Positions 16,501-23,551 of a stretch of DNA of 46,979 nucleotides are shown piece after piece. The first letter of the stretch is position 1. Every line of letters begins with the position of its first letter. The notes below the pieces were generated by a model, which worked only from the letters and a program-made list of their open reading frames with translations, did no database searches and was not told the DNA's origin. The stretch comes from an uncultured Lachnospiraceae bacterium (GTDB lineage Bacteria > Bacillota > Clostridia > Lachnospirales > Lachnospiraceae), in contig CAKNMY010000010.1 in NCBI GenBank assembly GCA_930989745.1, positions 1 through 46,979 of the forward strand, read 5' to 3'. The position numbers and the translations under genes were made by a program.

Positions 16501-17745
16501 GATCATCCGATTTGGAAAGAGGCGTCCAGAACAGATACGGCGGAGGGAATCCTGTTTCATATTCCGCAGATGCCGCAGGAGACTGTTAAGGCCGTTGTGC
16601 TGGGAGGAACGCTCGCTCCGCTTGAGATGGCGAAGCTGACCTGGCAGATAGAACCGGACGGCAACGACGGCGGAGACTGCTACGGCAATCACGCGACGCT
16701 CTTTGTGCCGGGACTTCCGGATGTAGTGGAAACGCTTCCGGTGAAGGCAAAAGTCATTGGAAGAAGATTATCCGGACTGGCATGGGAAGACAGCGACAGG
16801 GACGGAAGGCGGGACGCAGGCGAAGCGCTTCTGGAAGGAGTGAAAGTCACGCTGACCGATATGGACGGACAGGCGGTCGAGGATGTGCACGGACAGACCG
16901 TGGAGCCCGTGATCACGGGCAAAGACGGGGCGTACGCTTTTGAAGATCTCAGAGACGAATCGTATACAGTGCATTTCTCAGAGACGGAAGACTGGATGAT
17001 TGCGGAGTGGGAACTGACGAAGGAAAAGGCAGCAGGCGTATCCGAGGAGGAGAATTCCGACGCGCGCCCGTGCTTTGACAGTGAAAATGCTTTCTATGAG
17101 GCGCAGATCCCCGGACTGGAGTTCGATGAGCCCACACTGGAGAATCCGCTGGTGGAGATCACGCATCAGGATGCGGGCTTCTGGCGGAAAGATCCGGACG
17201 AGCAGCCGCCGGAAGATGAGGAAAAGCCGACGTCGCCGTGCCCCGGAGAGGAACAGAACCAGGGAAATAATAATCATCAGAACAACCAGCAGAACCAGAA
17301 CAATCAGAATACAAACAACAATTCGAATAACAATTCCAGTTCATCAAACAGTTCCAGTGACAATTCCAACGATAATTCCAATGATAATTCCGGCAACAGC
17401 TCCAATCAGAACGGAAGCTCTTCCAATTCCGCGGACCAGAATAACAGCGGAGGGGGAAACAGTAATATTGTGAATAATATCAATGTGCCGAAGACTTGCA
17501 GCACGGGAAATGATGTGAATGACAGCAACGACGGCAAGGACAGCGATGACAGCAGCGGGACGGGCAAAAGCCCGTCCGCTGTGAAATCGTCGGGAGCTTC
17601 CTACAGCGGAAAATCCACAGGCAGCAACCCCAAAACCGGCGACAGCGCGCAGGTGCCGGCCCTTGCGGCGGGCGCGGCGTCATCTCTGGCAGGAATTGTC
17701 TATCTGCTCCTGCGCAGGCGCAGACAGAGGGAAGAGTCCCGCTGA
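13519..17745 (+). CDS. Large secreted cell-wall-anchored surface protein (DUF11/SdrD-like domains, NPKTG sorting signal)
   Basis: A 1408-residue exported protein. TTG at 13519 is the start: AAAGGAG lies 6 bases upstream, and the product begins KNSTRKRTISAAAGLCVLYCM, a signal peptide ending near HPAQAQ|D. The first ~750 residues are acidic and unassigned. From about 780 come DUF11-type repeat regions (VTVTSRLPVNLTYIPGSAV; then LKSIEEDLVEQDAPLTFTLEC near 905). Around 1080-1150 RLSGLAWEDSDRDGRRDAGE and KDGAYAFEDL mark an SdrD B-like domain. Residues ~1247-1314 are an Asn/Gln/Ser-rich stalk. The end is NPKTG (~1370), a hydrophobic helix and an RRRRQ tail, a sortase substrate signal with N in place of L. 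Adhesin or envelope scaffold is inferred; the ligand is unknown. It ends 4 bases from the convergent cbiK stop. Confidence 0.85.
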   Translation: MKNSTRKRTISAAAGLCVLYCMAFQPHPAQAQDTDSLPPWEIEGNDYELGWGEAENFGYPLQQPMERRALVGGELTPNGAQITGIRVLSTVDGTEPFDGDDMPGNDAGPENGIVRSFDSVNYTLAYTMGLHETDLDYFTEGDVWCRFELPVAASEATFDVDAMAWMVDPQLETQEDRTILTCRRHVDCGDYTSAIPGAGTLSVIVKVQGMANGSEIVPDFSLWMDGNGEELIRTVRPEPLTVSAAPRYNVGIYTSQYQSPAAAFDLDTGEQSAGGQGGKIYSAGVVLQLKNDRVEKGLRGLELPAGDITFDLELHAWEQVYGGEIEERDTPLLWDYKTNDTVRRRGALDRNLVIGNETELPYSASVPLDSGTDDRSCTDSGTWRIEQEGNILHVTVSDYRFSEAYRFPTLPGLYDAATGCFSSGYLQILCPADRADEMDADYYLTVADQNLRASSISGQELAASETNTNQMDQEDDSITTQGQYHDGIFGKEQQFFKSFEGLPQGAANIFASTWEGGDGSAWRGTELLLGSCLGLYSNEVVPYSFNFLQKFDDEGFEISAEDGEEDFQVSLTGTSNMEIRVRYGAKPDGTGWKDDAEMDETTEEELVYYRDMASLLADQKTCVAVLYEGRNGTIHPDYRLGQYMIQLWLFKDMKIREDAKPHGVYQTVNSLTVWDESGRLDDTQTRLNPDAVYPEPFAYRRNGAENSWYQKAEYHADGSLVEGSHAGGYLSGNSMRIAQFEGVIKNEIADLDADGNPKDSYDVGAGQNRVTYALTPQVRTPDTTAEKTTPVTVTSRLPVNLTYIPGSAVRDGMPLEPEVTDEEDGTQTLTWKLPKEPVNEETSPILYSAEIGNMQDPEHDVKNGDILTQTADIQTDEDPVKISELFGNRASVGLKVIKLTDVRILKSIEEDLVEQDAPLTFTLECSNTSHNPVENLAAMDILPYGEDGRESDYEGIYEVRELLLNTQHCPNSELSLYYTMQEEILGKDASEFSADHPIWKEASRTDTAEGILFHIPQMPQETVKAVVLGGTLAPLEMAKLTWQIEPDGNDGGDCYGNHATLFVPGLPDVVETLPVKAKVIGRRLSGLAWEDSDRDGRRDAGEALLEGVKVTLTDMDGQAVEDVHGQTVEPVITGKDGAYAFEDLRDESYTVHFSETEDWMIAEWELTKEKAAGVSEEENSDARPCFDSENAFYEAQIPGLEFDEPTLENPLVEITHQDAGFWRKDPDEQPPEDEEKPTSPCPGEEQNQGNNNHQNNQQNQNNQNTNNNSNNNSSSSNSSSDNSNDNSNDNSGNSSNQNGSSSNSADQNNSGGGNSNIVNNINVPKTCSTGNDVNDSNDGKDSDDSSGTGKSPSAVKSSGASYSGKSTGSNPKTGDSAQVPALAAGAASSLAGIVYLLLRRRRQREESR
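17256..17463 (+). repeat. Low-complexity Asn/Gln/Ser codon repeat encoding the stalk of the surface protein
   Basis: The DNA is dominated by AAT/AAC, CAG and TCC/AGC codons with short imperfect tandem units such as GATAATTCCAAT. It encodes an extended hydrophilic stretch that would span the peptidoglycan below the sorting signal. Length variation between strains would be expected here from slippage. Confidence 0.7.
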
Positions 17746-17749
17746 TAAC

Positions 17750-18544
17750 TTACTTTCCGGCCTGCTCTGCCGCATCTGCAATATGGCGGCAGAGCAGCGC
17801 ACGGATAGAACTGTACTCTCCGAGTCCTTTAAGCACGCAGTCCACGGAGTATCCCTCCGCAGTAAACTGGGAATACCAGGATTCGGGATCATCTCCGGCC
17901 ATATCGTTGCGGGCGTGATCTCCGGCCACGATCATAAAAGGCGCAAGTACAAGGCGCTGCGGAGCGAAAGCGCGCAGCTGGCGCTTCAGGCTCTCCATGC
18001 TGGGGTATGCTTCGACCGTGCCGAGAAAGATATTCGGATAGCCGAGGTCTTTAAACTTGTAGTCCAGCGCAGCATAGATTGAATTGGCGTAATGTGTCGT
18101 GCCGTGTCCCATGAGGATCAGCGCGTCTTTTTCGCCGAGAAAAGAGAATTCCTCTGCTATCGCGCGGATGACGGCATCCGAGTCCTCCTCGGTGGTGAGC
18201 AGCGGATTTCCAAAGACGATCGAGGAAAATTTATCTCTGTAAGAGAGGGCGTCCTCCTTCATAAGATCGTTTTCAATACCATTGATGACATGAGTGGGCT
18301 GTACGATCACGTCCGTGATGCCGTCAGCGTGCATCTGCTCCATAGCTTCGCGCACGGTCGGAATCTGAATGCCGTCCCGTTTCGCAATTTTCCGGATGAT
18401 CATCTTGCTTGTCCAGGCGCGGTACACGCGGCAGTCCGGGTAAGCTGCGGCAAAATCCGCCTCTATGGCGTCGATCGTAAGTTTTCTTGTATCCTCGAAA
18501 CTAGTGCCGAAACTTACGGCAAGGATAGCTTTCTTGGTTGTCAT
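17750..18544 (-). CDS. cbiK: Sirohydrochlorin cobaltochelatase (CbiK)
   Basis: A 264-residue class II chelatase that inserts Co2+ into sirohydrochlorin, the first committed step of the anaerobic cobalamin pathway. The N-terminus KKAILAVSFGTSFEDTR is typical. Metal-site histidines are His147 in LILMGHGTTHYAN and His210 in IVAGDHARNDMAGDD, corresponding to the two catalytic histidines of CbiK; QPTHVINGIE near 82 is also conserved. No signal peptide is present, so it is the cytoplasmic form. GGAGG (18552-18556 on the reverse strand) precedes the ATG. It follows cbiO by 49 bases and is probably the last gene of the riboswitch-controlled cobalt import operon, delivering imported cobalt straight to the ring. 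Its stop is 4 bases from that of the surface-protein gene. Confidence 0.94.
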   Translation of the reverse strand: MTTKKAILAVSFGTSFEDTRKLTIDAIEADFAAAYPDCRVYRAWTSKMIIRKIAKRDGIQIPTVREAMEQMHADGITDVIVQPTHVINGIENDLMKEDALSYRDKFSSIVFGNPLLTTEEDSDAVIRAIAEEFSFLGEKDALILMGHGTTHYANSIYAALDYKFKDLGYPNIFLGTVEAYPSMESLKRQLRAFAPQRLVLAPFMIVAGDHARNDMAGDDPESWYSQFTAEGYSVDCVLKGLGEYSSIRALLCRHIADAAEQAGK

Positions 18545-18593
18545 GGTAAATCCTCCTGTGTCTGTAAAAAAATGTTTTTATCTTCTGCCCTGT

Positions 18594-19457
18594 TTATAAA
18601 GGAAGGGGCTGAATTTCAGCGATATACCGCTCAAGCTGCTCCAGATTCCTGGGAATCGGAAGGGAAGAATCCAACAGTCCTCTGCTGCAGAGGCTGTTGA
18701 AAAGCTGCAGAACCGCGGGCTGCTTCAGATTGGTGAGCGCGAGGGAGTCCTGATCGGAGAAGACTTCCTCCGGAGTTCCGTGTGTCAGAAGCTGACCGTC
18801 CTTTAAGAGCATAACCTCATCCGCCCACTCCATGGCATAGTCCACATCGTGCGTCGCCATCAGAACAGTGATGCCCTCGGCGGAGAGCTGCTCTACAATA
18901 TGATTGACGATGGCGGTGTGCTTTGGGTCCAGAGCCGCAGCCGGCTCATCCAGAATAATAATTTTCGGATGCATGACGAGAATATCCGCGATGGATACCT
19001 GCTTTTTCTGGCCTCCGCTTAAGGCGTGGGTGGGCTTGCTGCGAAACGGCGTGATCTCGAGCCGTTCGATAACGTTCTCGACCTCGCGCGCCGCTTCGTC
19101 GGGAGAGACGCCCAGATTCAGGATTCCGAAAGAGATTTCCTGATAGACACTGGCTGAGAAGAGCTGGTTGTCCGGATCCTGAAATACAATGCCCACATTT
19201 CGGCGCAGGGCGAGCAGCCCTTTGCGTGAGTAATCAACAGGCTCACCCTCAAAGTAAACAGTGCCCGATGACGGGCGATGGACCCCGTTGCAGCAGAGGA
19301 AAAACGTGGATTTTCCGGAGCCGTTTGCCCCCATAAAGGCAATCCGTCTGCCGCGCCGTATCTCCAGGGACAGTCCGTTCAGCGAGTGGGTCTTTTCATC
19401 ATCATACGAAAAGTACAGATTTTCCGCTTTTAATATAATATCGTCTTGTGAAGTCAT
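18594..19457 (-). CDS. cbiO: Cobalt ECF transporter ATPase (CbiO)
   Basis: A 287-residue ABC ATPase that powers the CbiMNQO cobalt importer. MGANGSGKSTFF is Walker A, GIVFQDPDNQLF the Q-loop in its ECF-type form, LSGGQKKQVSIAD the signature, IIILDEPAAALDP Walker B and ATHDVDYA the switch histidine. About 60 residues follow the nucleotide domain, as is common in CbiO. I start at ATG 19457, with GGAGG 10 bases upstream, because it overlaps the cbiQ stop as ATGA; an upstream ATG at 19481 would add eight residues inside cbiQ. Cobalt specificity comes from the neighbouring cbiM, cbiN and cbiK and the cobalamin riboswitch. Confidence 0.94.
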   Translation of the reverse strand: MTSQDDIILKAENLYFSYDDEKTHSLNGLSLEIRRGRRIAFMGANGSGKSTFFLCCNGVHRPSSGTVYFEGEPVDYSRKGLLALRRNVGIVFQDPDNQLFSASVYQEISFGILNLGVSPDEAAREVENVIERLEITPFRSKPTHALSGGQKKQVSIADILVMHPKIIILDEPAAALDPKHTAIVNHIVEQLSAEGITVLMATHDVDYAMEWADEVMLLKDGQLLTHGTPEEVFSDQDSLALTNLKQPAVLQLFNSLCSRGLLDSSLPIPRNLEQLERYIAEIQPLPL

Positions 19458-20230
19458 AGTACAAATACCTCCAGAAGCCATACGGCGGCAAGAAACAGTT
19501 CAAAACCGATGATGGCTGCAATTTCCCCCGCGCGCGGCGGGCAGGTCTCATTCAGTACCCGAATACTGCCGTCATAACACCTGGACTCCATGGCATCGTA
19601 CAGAGCGTTTGAGCGCTTCATGGCAAGCAGCAGCAGTACTGCGAGCAGGGAGCCGAAGGATTTGCAGGCGGTCCTGTAATCTCTGTTTCCCAGACGGGAG
19701 GCTTGGGCGGTTGACAGGGCGGACGCAGTCTCCAGCAGTATAAAGATAAATCGGTATATGAGAAGCATCAGCTCGATCAGAAGCTTCGGACAGTGAAGCT
19801 TTGCGAGAACATTCAGGATATCCGGCATAGGGGTGTTAAAGGTGAGAAAATACAGGCAGGAGACGCTTGCCATGGCGGTCAGGATAAGCTTCACGCCGTC
19901 CGCGGCAGCTGCGCGGCTGCCTGTGAGATAAAAGCCGCCCACAGGGAGGGCAAAGAGATCCAAAGGCGTGCGGCTGATATTGACGAAGATTGCGACGGTG
20001 CTCAGCAGCAGAAACGCCAGCGGTACCAGAAGAAAGCGCAGATAGCGAAAAAGAGGGATTCCCCCCTTTCGGACAGTGAGAATCCCTGCTGCAAGAAGCA
20101 CAATTCCTGAAACGGCAGCCGAGCGGCTGATCACACAGAAGAGCAGTGTGATCAGCGCAAAGGCAAACTTTTCGGACGCGTTTTTATACCGAAGCTTTGA
20201 CAGGTAGCAGAATTTGTCAATTGTTAGCAT
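19454..20230 (-). CDS. cbiQ: Cobalt ECF transporter transmembrane protein (CbiQ)
   Basis: A 258-residue polytopic membrane protein, the EcfT-type coupling subunit. It begins MLTIDKFCYLSKLRYKNASEK, and hydrophobic helices lie near residues 24-52, 62-85, 110-130 and 150-170. The cytoplasmic coupling region includes QASRLGNRDYRTACKSFG and MKRSNALYDAMESRCYDG, matching the A-x-x-x-R-G-type coupling helices of the EcfT family. It links CbiM/CbiN to CbiO. The gene lies 29 bases after cbiN and overlaps cbiO by 4 bases. Confidence 0.93.
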   Translation of the reverse strand: MLTIDKFCYLSKLRYKNASEKFAFALITLLFCVISRSAAVSGIVLLAAGILTVRKGGIPLFRYLRFLLVPLAFLLLSTVAIFVNISRTPLDLFALPVGGFYLTGSRAAAADGVKLILTAMASVSCLYFLTFNTPMPDILNVLAKLHCPKLLIELMLLIYRFIFILLETASALSTAQASRLGNRDYRTACKSFGSLLAVLLLLAMKRSNALYDAMESRCYDGSIRVLNETCPPRAGEIAAIIGFELFLAAVWLLEVFVL

Positions 20231-20259
20231 TGGTCCATGTCCTTTCCGGCTGCTGCCGC

Positions 20260-20559
20260 TTAATTTTTCTCATGCTTTTTCCGCTCAATCAGCCGGCCAA
20301 GCACGAAGCCGAACACACCTGCGCCCAATCCCGCCTGAAGGCAGAACAGAAGGCTCTCGGTCTCGCCTCCCGGAGGCTCCATGACCGGAGAAGCCCAGGC
20401 TTCGTAATCCGGGTCGATTTCCGTGACCGCTTCCTCCGCCGCGCCGTCAGCGCCTCCGAATTCTGAATTCTGGATCACAAGGAGCGGGATAACGGTGATC
20501 ACTGCGCACAGAAGCAGCAGAACAATAACCAGTTTTCCTCTTTTTGATATCTTTGACAT
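20260..20559 (-). CDS. cbiN: Energy-coupling factor cobalt transporter small subunit (CbiN)
   Basis: A 99-residue protein with two membrane helices: KLVIVLLLLCAVITVIPLLVI near residues 9-29 and LLFCLQAGLGAGVFGFVLG near 70-88. Between them is an acidic outside loop with FGGADGAAEEAVTEIDPDYEAW, the D/G-rich and P-x-Y-x-x-W pattern characteristic of CbiN. CbiN associates with CbiM and is needed for cobalt loading into the transport site. It lies 15 bases downstream of cbiM and just before cbiQ, the usual cbiMNQO order. Length is normal. Confidence 0.93.
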   Translation of the reverse strand: MSKISKRGKLVIVLLLLCAVITVIPLLVIQNSEFGGADGAAEEAVTEIDPDYEAWASPVMEPPGGETESLLFCLQAGLGAGVFGFVLGRLIERKKHEKN

Positions 20560-20574
20560 CTATGTATTCCTCCT

Positions 20575-21318
20575 TTACTGTGCAAAGTAGCCGAGCTCTT
20601 TCAGTTCGGATTTCGCGTAGGACTCCAGGCCGATGATGACGATAACAGTCAGGATTCCCTCGATCACTGCGAGCGGGATCTGGGTCACCGCAAAAATCCC
20701 GAGGAATTTAGCCAGAGAAGCCATCACGCCGCCGACCTCAGAGGGGTGCGCGGTTGCGAGCTGTACGCTGGTGACACAGTAGGTGAAGAGATCTCCAAGA
20801 AAGGCTGCAAGAAAAATGGACACCAGGCGGTTGACATTCAGTTTCTGACACAGCTTATACACTCCATACGTTACAAATGGCCCTGCGATCGCCATGGAAA
20901 ACGTATTGGCCCCCAGGGTAGTCAATCCGCCGTGAGCGAGCAGAATTGCCTGGAATAAGAGGACGATCAGTCCGATAATGCTGACGGCAGCCGGACCGAA
21001 TAAGATAGCGCCCAGCCCTGTACCCGTCATGTGGGAGCTGCTGCCCGTCACAGACGGTATCTTGAGCGCGGACAGCACGAAGGCGTAAGCGCCCACCATG
21101 GCAAGAATCAGCAGAGTCTTGCGGTGTTCCTTCAGAGTCTTGCTGATGGAAAAGAATCCCGCGATCAAAAACGGGACGCACAGCACGGCCCACAGAATAC
21201 AGTAGGACGGCGGCAGAAATCCCTCCATAATGTGCATGGCGTTTACAGTCGGGATAAAGCCGAAAGAAAGCGCGAACACAGAGGCGATCAGAACGATTTT
21301 TCTTTGTTTAACAGTCAT
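20575..21318 (-). CDS. cbiM: Cobalt ECF transporter substrate-binding protein (CbiM)
   Basis: A 247-residue membrane protein that binds cobalt. A signal peptide (residues 1-27, ending PTVNA) is followed by [10 protein letters not shown], so the mature N-terminus is Met-His, whose amine and imidazole coordinate Co2+ in CbiM/NikM proteins. [21 protein letters not shown] near 90 contains the second conserved histidine, and [21 protein letters not shown] near 127 is the other family block. It is the first gene of cbiMNQOK, preceded by a leader holding a cobalamin riboswitch and a terminator-like hairpin. Cobalt rather than nickel is supported by that riboswitch and by cbiK. Confidence 0.95.
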   Translation of the reverse strand: MTVKQRKIVLIASVFALSFGFIPTVNAMHIMEGFLPPSYCILWAVLCVPFLIAGFFSISKTLKEHRKTLLILAMVGAYAFVLSALKIPSVTGSSSHMTGTGLGAILFGPAAVSIIGLIVLLFQAILLAHGGLTTLGANTFSMAIAGPFVTYGVYKLCQKLNVNRLVSIFLAAFLGDLFTYCVTSVQLATAHPSEVGGVMASLAKFLGIFAVTQIPLAVIEGILTVIVIIGLESYAKSELKELGYFAQ

Positions 21319-21392
21319 ATTTTTTCTCCTTTCTTACTGTTTTGCCGGATGCGGAGATATCCGGATGGGATTTCCTGCGCCCGTAAGGACGC

Positions 21393-21425
21393 AAAAAAGC
21401 GCCGCAGCCTGAAAAAGCCGGGCGC
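21393..21425 (-). terminator. Attenuator-type terminator between the cobalamin riboswitch and cbiM
   Basis: On the reverse strand a GC-rich stem (GCGCC on the 5' side, GGCGC on the 3' side, plus one further pair across a bulge) is followed by six U (complement of 21393-21398). It lies about 75 bases upstream of the cbiM start and downstream of the aptamer, where a riboswitch expression platform would be. A further perfect hairpin (CCGGAT/ATCCGG, 21345-21364) lies nearer the ribosome site. Confidence 0.6.
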
Positions 21426-21512
21426 ACAAAACAGTTCCTGATGCCTGCGCAGATAAAAAGAGCGAGACTCAGAAAACAACTCCGCGCACCACAGCCATCG
21501 TTCGTAACTGAT

Positions 21513-21679
21513 GGTGCCTATCGTGCAGCGGGCAGGTCTTCTGACTCTGGTATCCTGACGCCTCCCCGCCTTCCCGGTTGCCCAGTGACATCATTGGGGA
21601 GGAGCTCCTCCATTACAGCGGCGTGACCGTGAGGGACTTGCACCCTCTTTCCTATTCTCCTGCCGGATCAGCAGGCACC
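21513..21679 (-). promoter_or_regulatory. Cobalamin (B12) riboswitch controlling cbiMNQOK
   Basis: Read on the reverse strand, the closing stem GGTGCC (21674-21679) pairs with GGCACC (21513-21518). Inside are GGGTGCAAGTCCCTCACGGTC, then CGCCGCTGTAATG, the conserved core of cobalamin aptamers, and near the 3' end the B12 box AGTCAGAAGACCTGCC (21531-21546). Binding of adenosylcobalamin or a related corrinoid would be expected to switch off the downstream cobalt importer and cobaltochelatase. Confidence 0.95.
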
Positions 21680-21700
21680 GCGCTGCATTCAATTACAGAA

Positions 21701-21729
21701 AGTGTAATCTTTGGAGAGAAAATTGTCAA
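21701..21729 (-). promoter_or_regulatory. Sigma-A promoter of the riboswitch-cbiMNQOK transcript
   Basis: On the reverse strand a perfect TTGACA (21724-21729) and TACACT (21701-21706) are 17 bases apart. The start would fall about 12 bases before the first paired base of the riboswitch, which fits well. Confidence 0.82.
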
Positions 21730-21768
21730 GTGGTATATAAAAATTTGTAAAAAATCAGAAAACAGGTT

Positions 21769-21795
21769 TTGCAAAAGGAGGGATTGTGCTATGAT
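21769..21795 (+). promoter_or_regulatory. Candidate promoter of the hemA operon (extended -10)
   Basis: TGCTATGAT (21787-21795) is an extended -10 element. Upstream TTGCAA (21769-21774) gives a 15-base spacing, or TTTTGC two bases earlier gives 17. It points away from the cbiM promoter, so the two tetrapyrrole/cobalt units are divergent. The leader of about 35 bases contains GGAGG before the hemA ATG. Confidence 0.5.
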
Positions 21796-21837
21796 TAGTT
21801 GGTATTACGATAAGATGAAAAACGGAGGAACGGTTTC

Positions 21838-23064
21838 ATGAGCATACGTATGGTGGGAATAGACCACAGCCGGGCGCCGGTGGATGTCCGCGCGTGGTTT
21901 TCCTTTACGAAGAAGAGCGCTGCGGCGGGAATGGAGCGTCTGAAGGAAAAAGAGGGGATCAACGGAGTGATCATCCTGTCCACCTGCAACCGGATGGAAC
22001 TGTGGGCGAGTGTCGATGAGACGTGGAGCGGTTCTCTGGTGGAAGAGCTCTGCCTGCTCAAAGAGCTGGATCCCACGGAATTTGCAGAATACTTTACCGT
22101 GCGGGAAGAGCGGGAAGCGGCGGAGCACCTGTTTTACCTTGCCTGCGGCCTGAAGTCCCGGATTCTGGCAGAGGATCAGATCATCACGCAGATCAAGGAC
22201 GCGCTCTCCTGGTCGAGAGAGCACTTCTGCACGGACAATGTGCTGGAGGTGCTGTTCCGCAAAGCCGTGACCGCGGCCAAGAAGGTGAAGACGCAGATCG
22301 TATTTTCCCACGCCAATACAACAGCTATGGACAGCGCGGTGGCGATGCTGCACGACAGGGGATTTTCCCTGAAGGGCAGAAAGTGTATGGTTATAGGAAA
22401 TGGTGAGATGGGCCGTCTGGCCGCCCTGACCCTGATAAAGGCGGGGGCGGATGTGACAGTGACGGTGCGCCAGTACCGAAGCGGTATGGTGTCCATCCCT
22501 CTGGGCTGCAGCCGCATCAATTACGGTGACCGCATGGAGTATCTGCCGTCGTGCGACCTGGTGGTGAGCGCTACGGCAAGCCCGAATTACACACTGCGCC
22601 GCGAGGAGTTCGAGGGCGTCTGTCTCGATCATCCGCTGATTCTGATCGACCTGGCAGTGCCCCGGGATATTGACCCGCAGCTTAAGGATCTGGAACAGAT
22701 TGAGATGTACAATATCGATGATTTCCGGCTTACGGGCCTGGAGGGCCAGGAGGAAGCGTTAAAAGGGGCGTCCTGCATTCTGGAGGAAGAACTGGAAGAG
22801 TTCTTTTCCTGGTATTCCGGCAGGGATCTGATCCCGCGGATTCAGGAGATTCAGAAGGATGCCGCGCAGGATCTGGAACTGCGGCTGGGCAAGATCATCC
22901 GGAAGCTTCCTCTGGAAGCGGATGAACAGGAGAAACTCAGGCAGAATATCCGTTCCGCTGCCCAGAAGGTCGTAAATAAGATGATGTTCGGGCTGCGGGA
23001 TGTCATGGACCAGGAGGCATTTCTGGAATGTGTGGAAGGATTGGAGAAGCTGTATGAAGAGTAA
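21838..23064 (+). CDS. hemA: Glutamyl-tRNA reductase (HemA)
   Basis: A 408-residue enzyme that reduces glutamyl-tRNA(Glu) to glutamate-1-semialdehyde, the entry step of the C5 tetrapyrrole route. The catalytic cysteine is Cys50 in ILSTCNRMELW. GLKSRILAEDQIITQIKDA near 110 is the glutamate-recognition block, KKVKTQ near 147 is conserved, MVIGNGEMGRLAALTL near 184 is the NADPH loop, and DLAVPRDIDPQL near 266 is another family block. The C-terminal helices resemble the dimerisation domain. GGAGG ends 9 bases before the ATG. Its last 11 bases overlap the next gene. Confidence 0.95.
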   Translation: MSIRMVGIDHSRAPVDVRAWFSFTKKSAAAGMERLKEKEGINGVIILSTCNRMELWASVDETWSGSLVEELCLLKELDPTEFAEYFTVREEREAAEHLFYLACGLKSRILAEDQIITQIKDALSWSREHFCTDNVLEVLFRKAVTAAKKVKTQIVFSHANTTAMDSAVAMLHDRGFSLKGRKCMVIGNGEMGRLAALTLIKAGADVTVTVRQYRSGMVSIPLGCSRINYGDRMEYLPSCDLVVSATASPNYTLRREEFEGVCLDHPLILIDLAVPRDIDPQLKDLEQIEMYNIDDFRLTGLEGQEEALKGASCILEEELEEFFSWYSGRDLIPRIQEIQKDAAQDLELRLGKIIRKLPLEADEQEKLRQNIRSAAQKVVNKMMFGLRDVMDQEAFLECVEGLEKLYEE

Positions 23065-23551
23065 GAAGTATTTCCCGCTCTTTGTAGATCTGAGCGGAAA
23101 AAAGGTCATCATCGTGGGGGCAGGGCAGATCGCGCTGCGGCGCACGAAGACGCTTCTGGATTTCTGTGCCGATATCACTGTGATCGCGCCTGAGATCCTG
23201 CCGGATTTTTACTGCTGGGAGCAGGAGGGAAGCCTGCGGCTGCTAAAAAAGGAATACTGCAGAGAGGATATTCTGGATGCGGATCTGGTGCTTGCGGCTA
23301 CTGATAATCCGGGAGTGAACAGCGATATTTACAGCGCGTGCAAGTGCCTGGGGATTCTTGTGAACGTATGCAGCGACAGAAATAAATGTGATTTCTACTT
23401 CCCGGGAATCGCGCAGAGCGGCGGCGTGGTGGCAGGCGTTACCGCGTCAGGGGAAAATCACAGACAGGCGCGGCGGGTAAGGGAGGCAGTTCAGGGCCTT
23501 CTTGACGAAATGCAGACAGAAGAGACAGCCGGGAGGATAAAAGATGAGTGA
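23054..23551 (+). CDS. Precorrin-2 dehydrogenase (siroheme synthase N-terminal domain type)
   Basis: A 165-residue NAD-dependent enzyme that oxidises precorrin-2 to sirohydrochlorin, which CbiK needs as substrate in the anaerobic route. The N-terminus has YFPLFVDLSGKKVIIVGAGQIALRR, the dinucleotide loop of the CysG-N/SirC/Met8 family, followed by LVLAATDNPGVNSDIYSACK and NVCSDRNKCDFYFPGIAQSGGVV with the conserved aspartate. The protein lacks the full dimerisation/chelatase extension of Met8, so dehydrogenase-only activity is likely. ATG 23054 overlaps the end of hemA; a longer frame upstream would lie within hemA. It overlaps hemC by 8 bases. Gene names vary (sirC, hemX-like, ylnF), so none is assigned. 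Confidence 0.9.
   Translation: MKSKKYFPLFVDLSGKKVIIVGAGQIALRRTKTLLDFCADITVIAPEILPDFYCWEQEGSLRLLKKEYCREDILDADLVLAATDNPGVNSDIYSACKCLGILVNVCSDRNKCDFYFPGIAQSGGVVAGVTASGENHRQARRVREAVQGLLDEMQTEETAGRIKDE

Noticed and set aside
17256-17463. Repetitive stretch considered as a CRISPR or tandem-repeat array
   Set aside because: Units are only codon-level Asn/Ser repeats in an open frame; there are no regular spacers.
21319-21510. Extra small gene in the leader between riboswitch and cbiM
   Set aside because: Short frames exist but lack ribosome sites and overlap hairpins; the stretch fits an expression platform.
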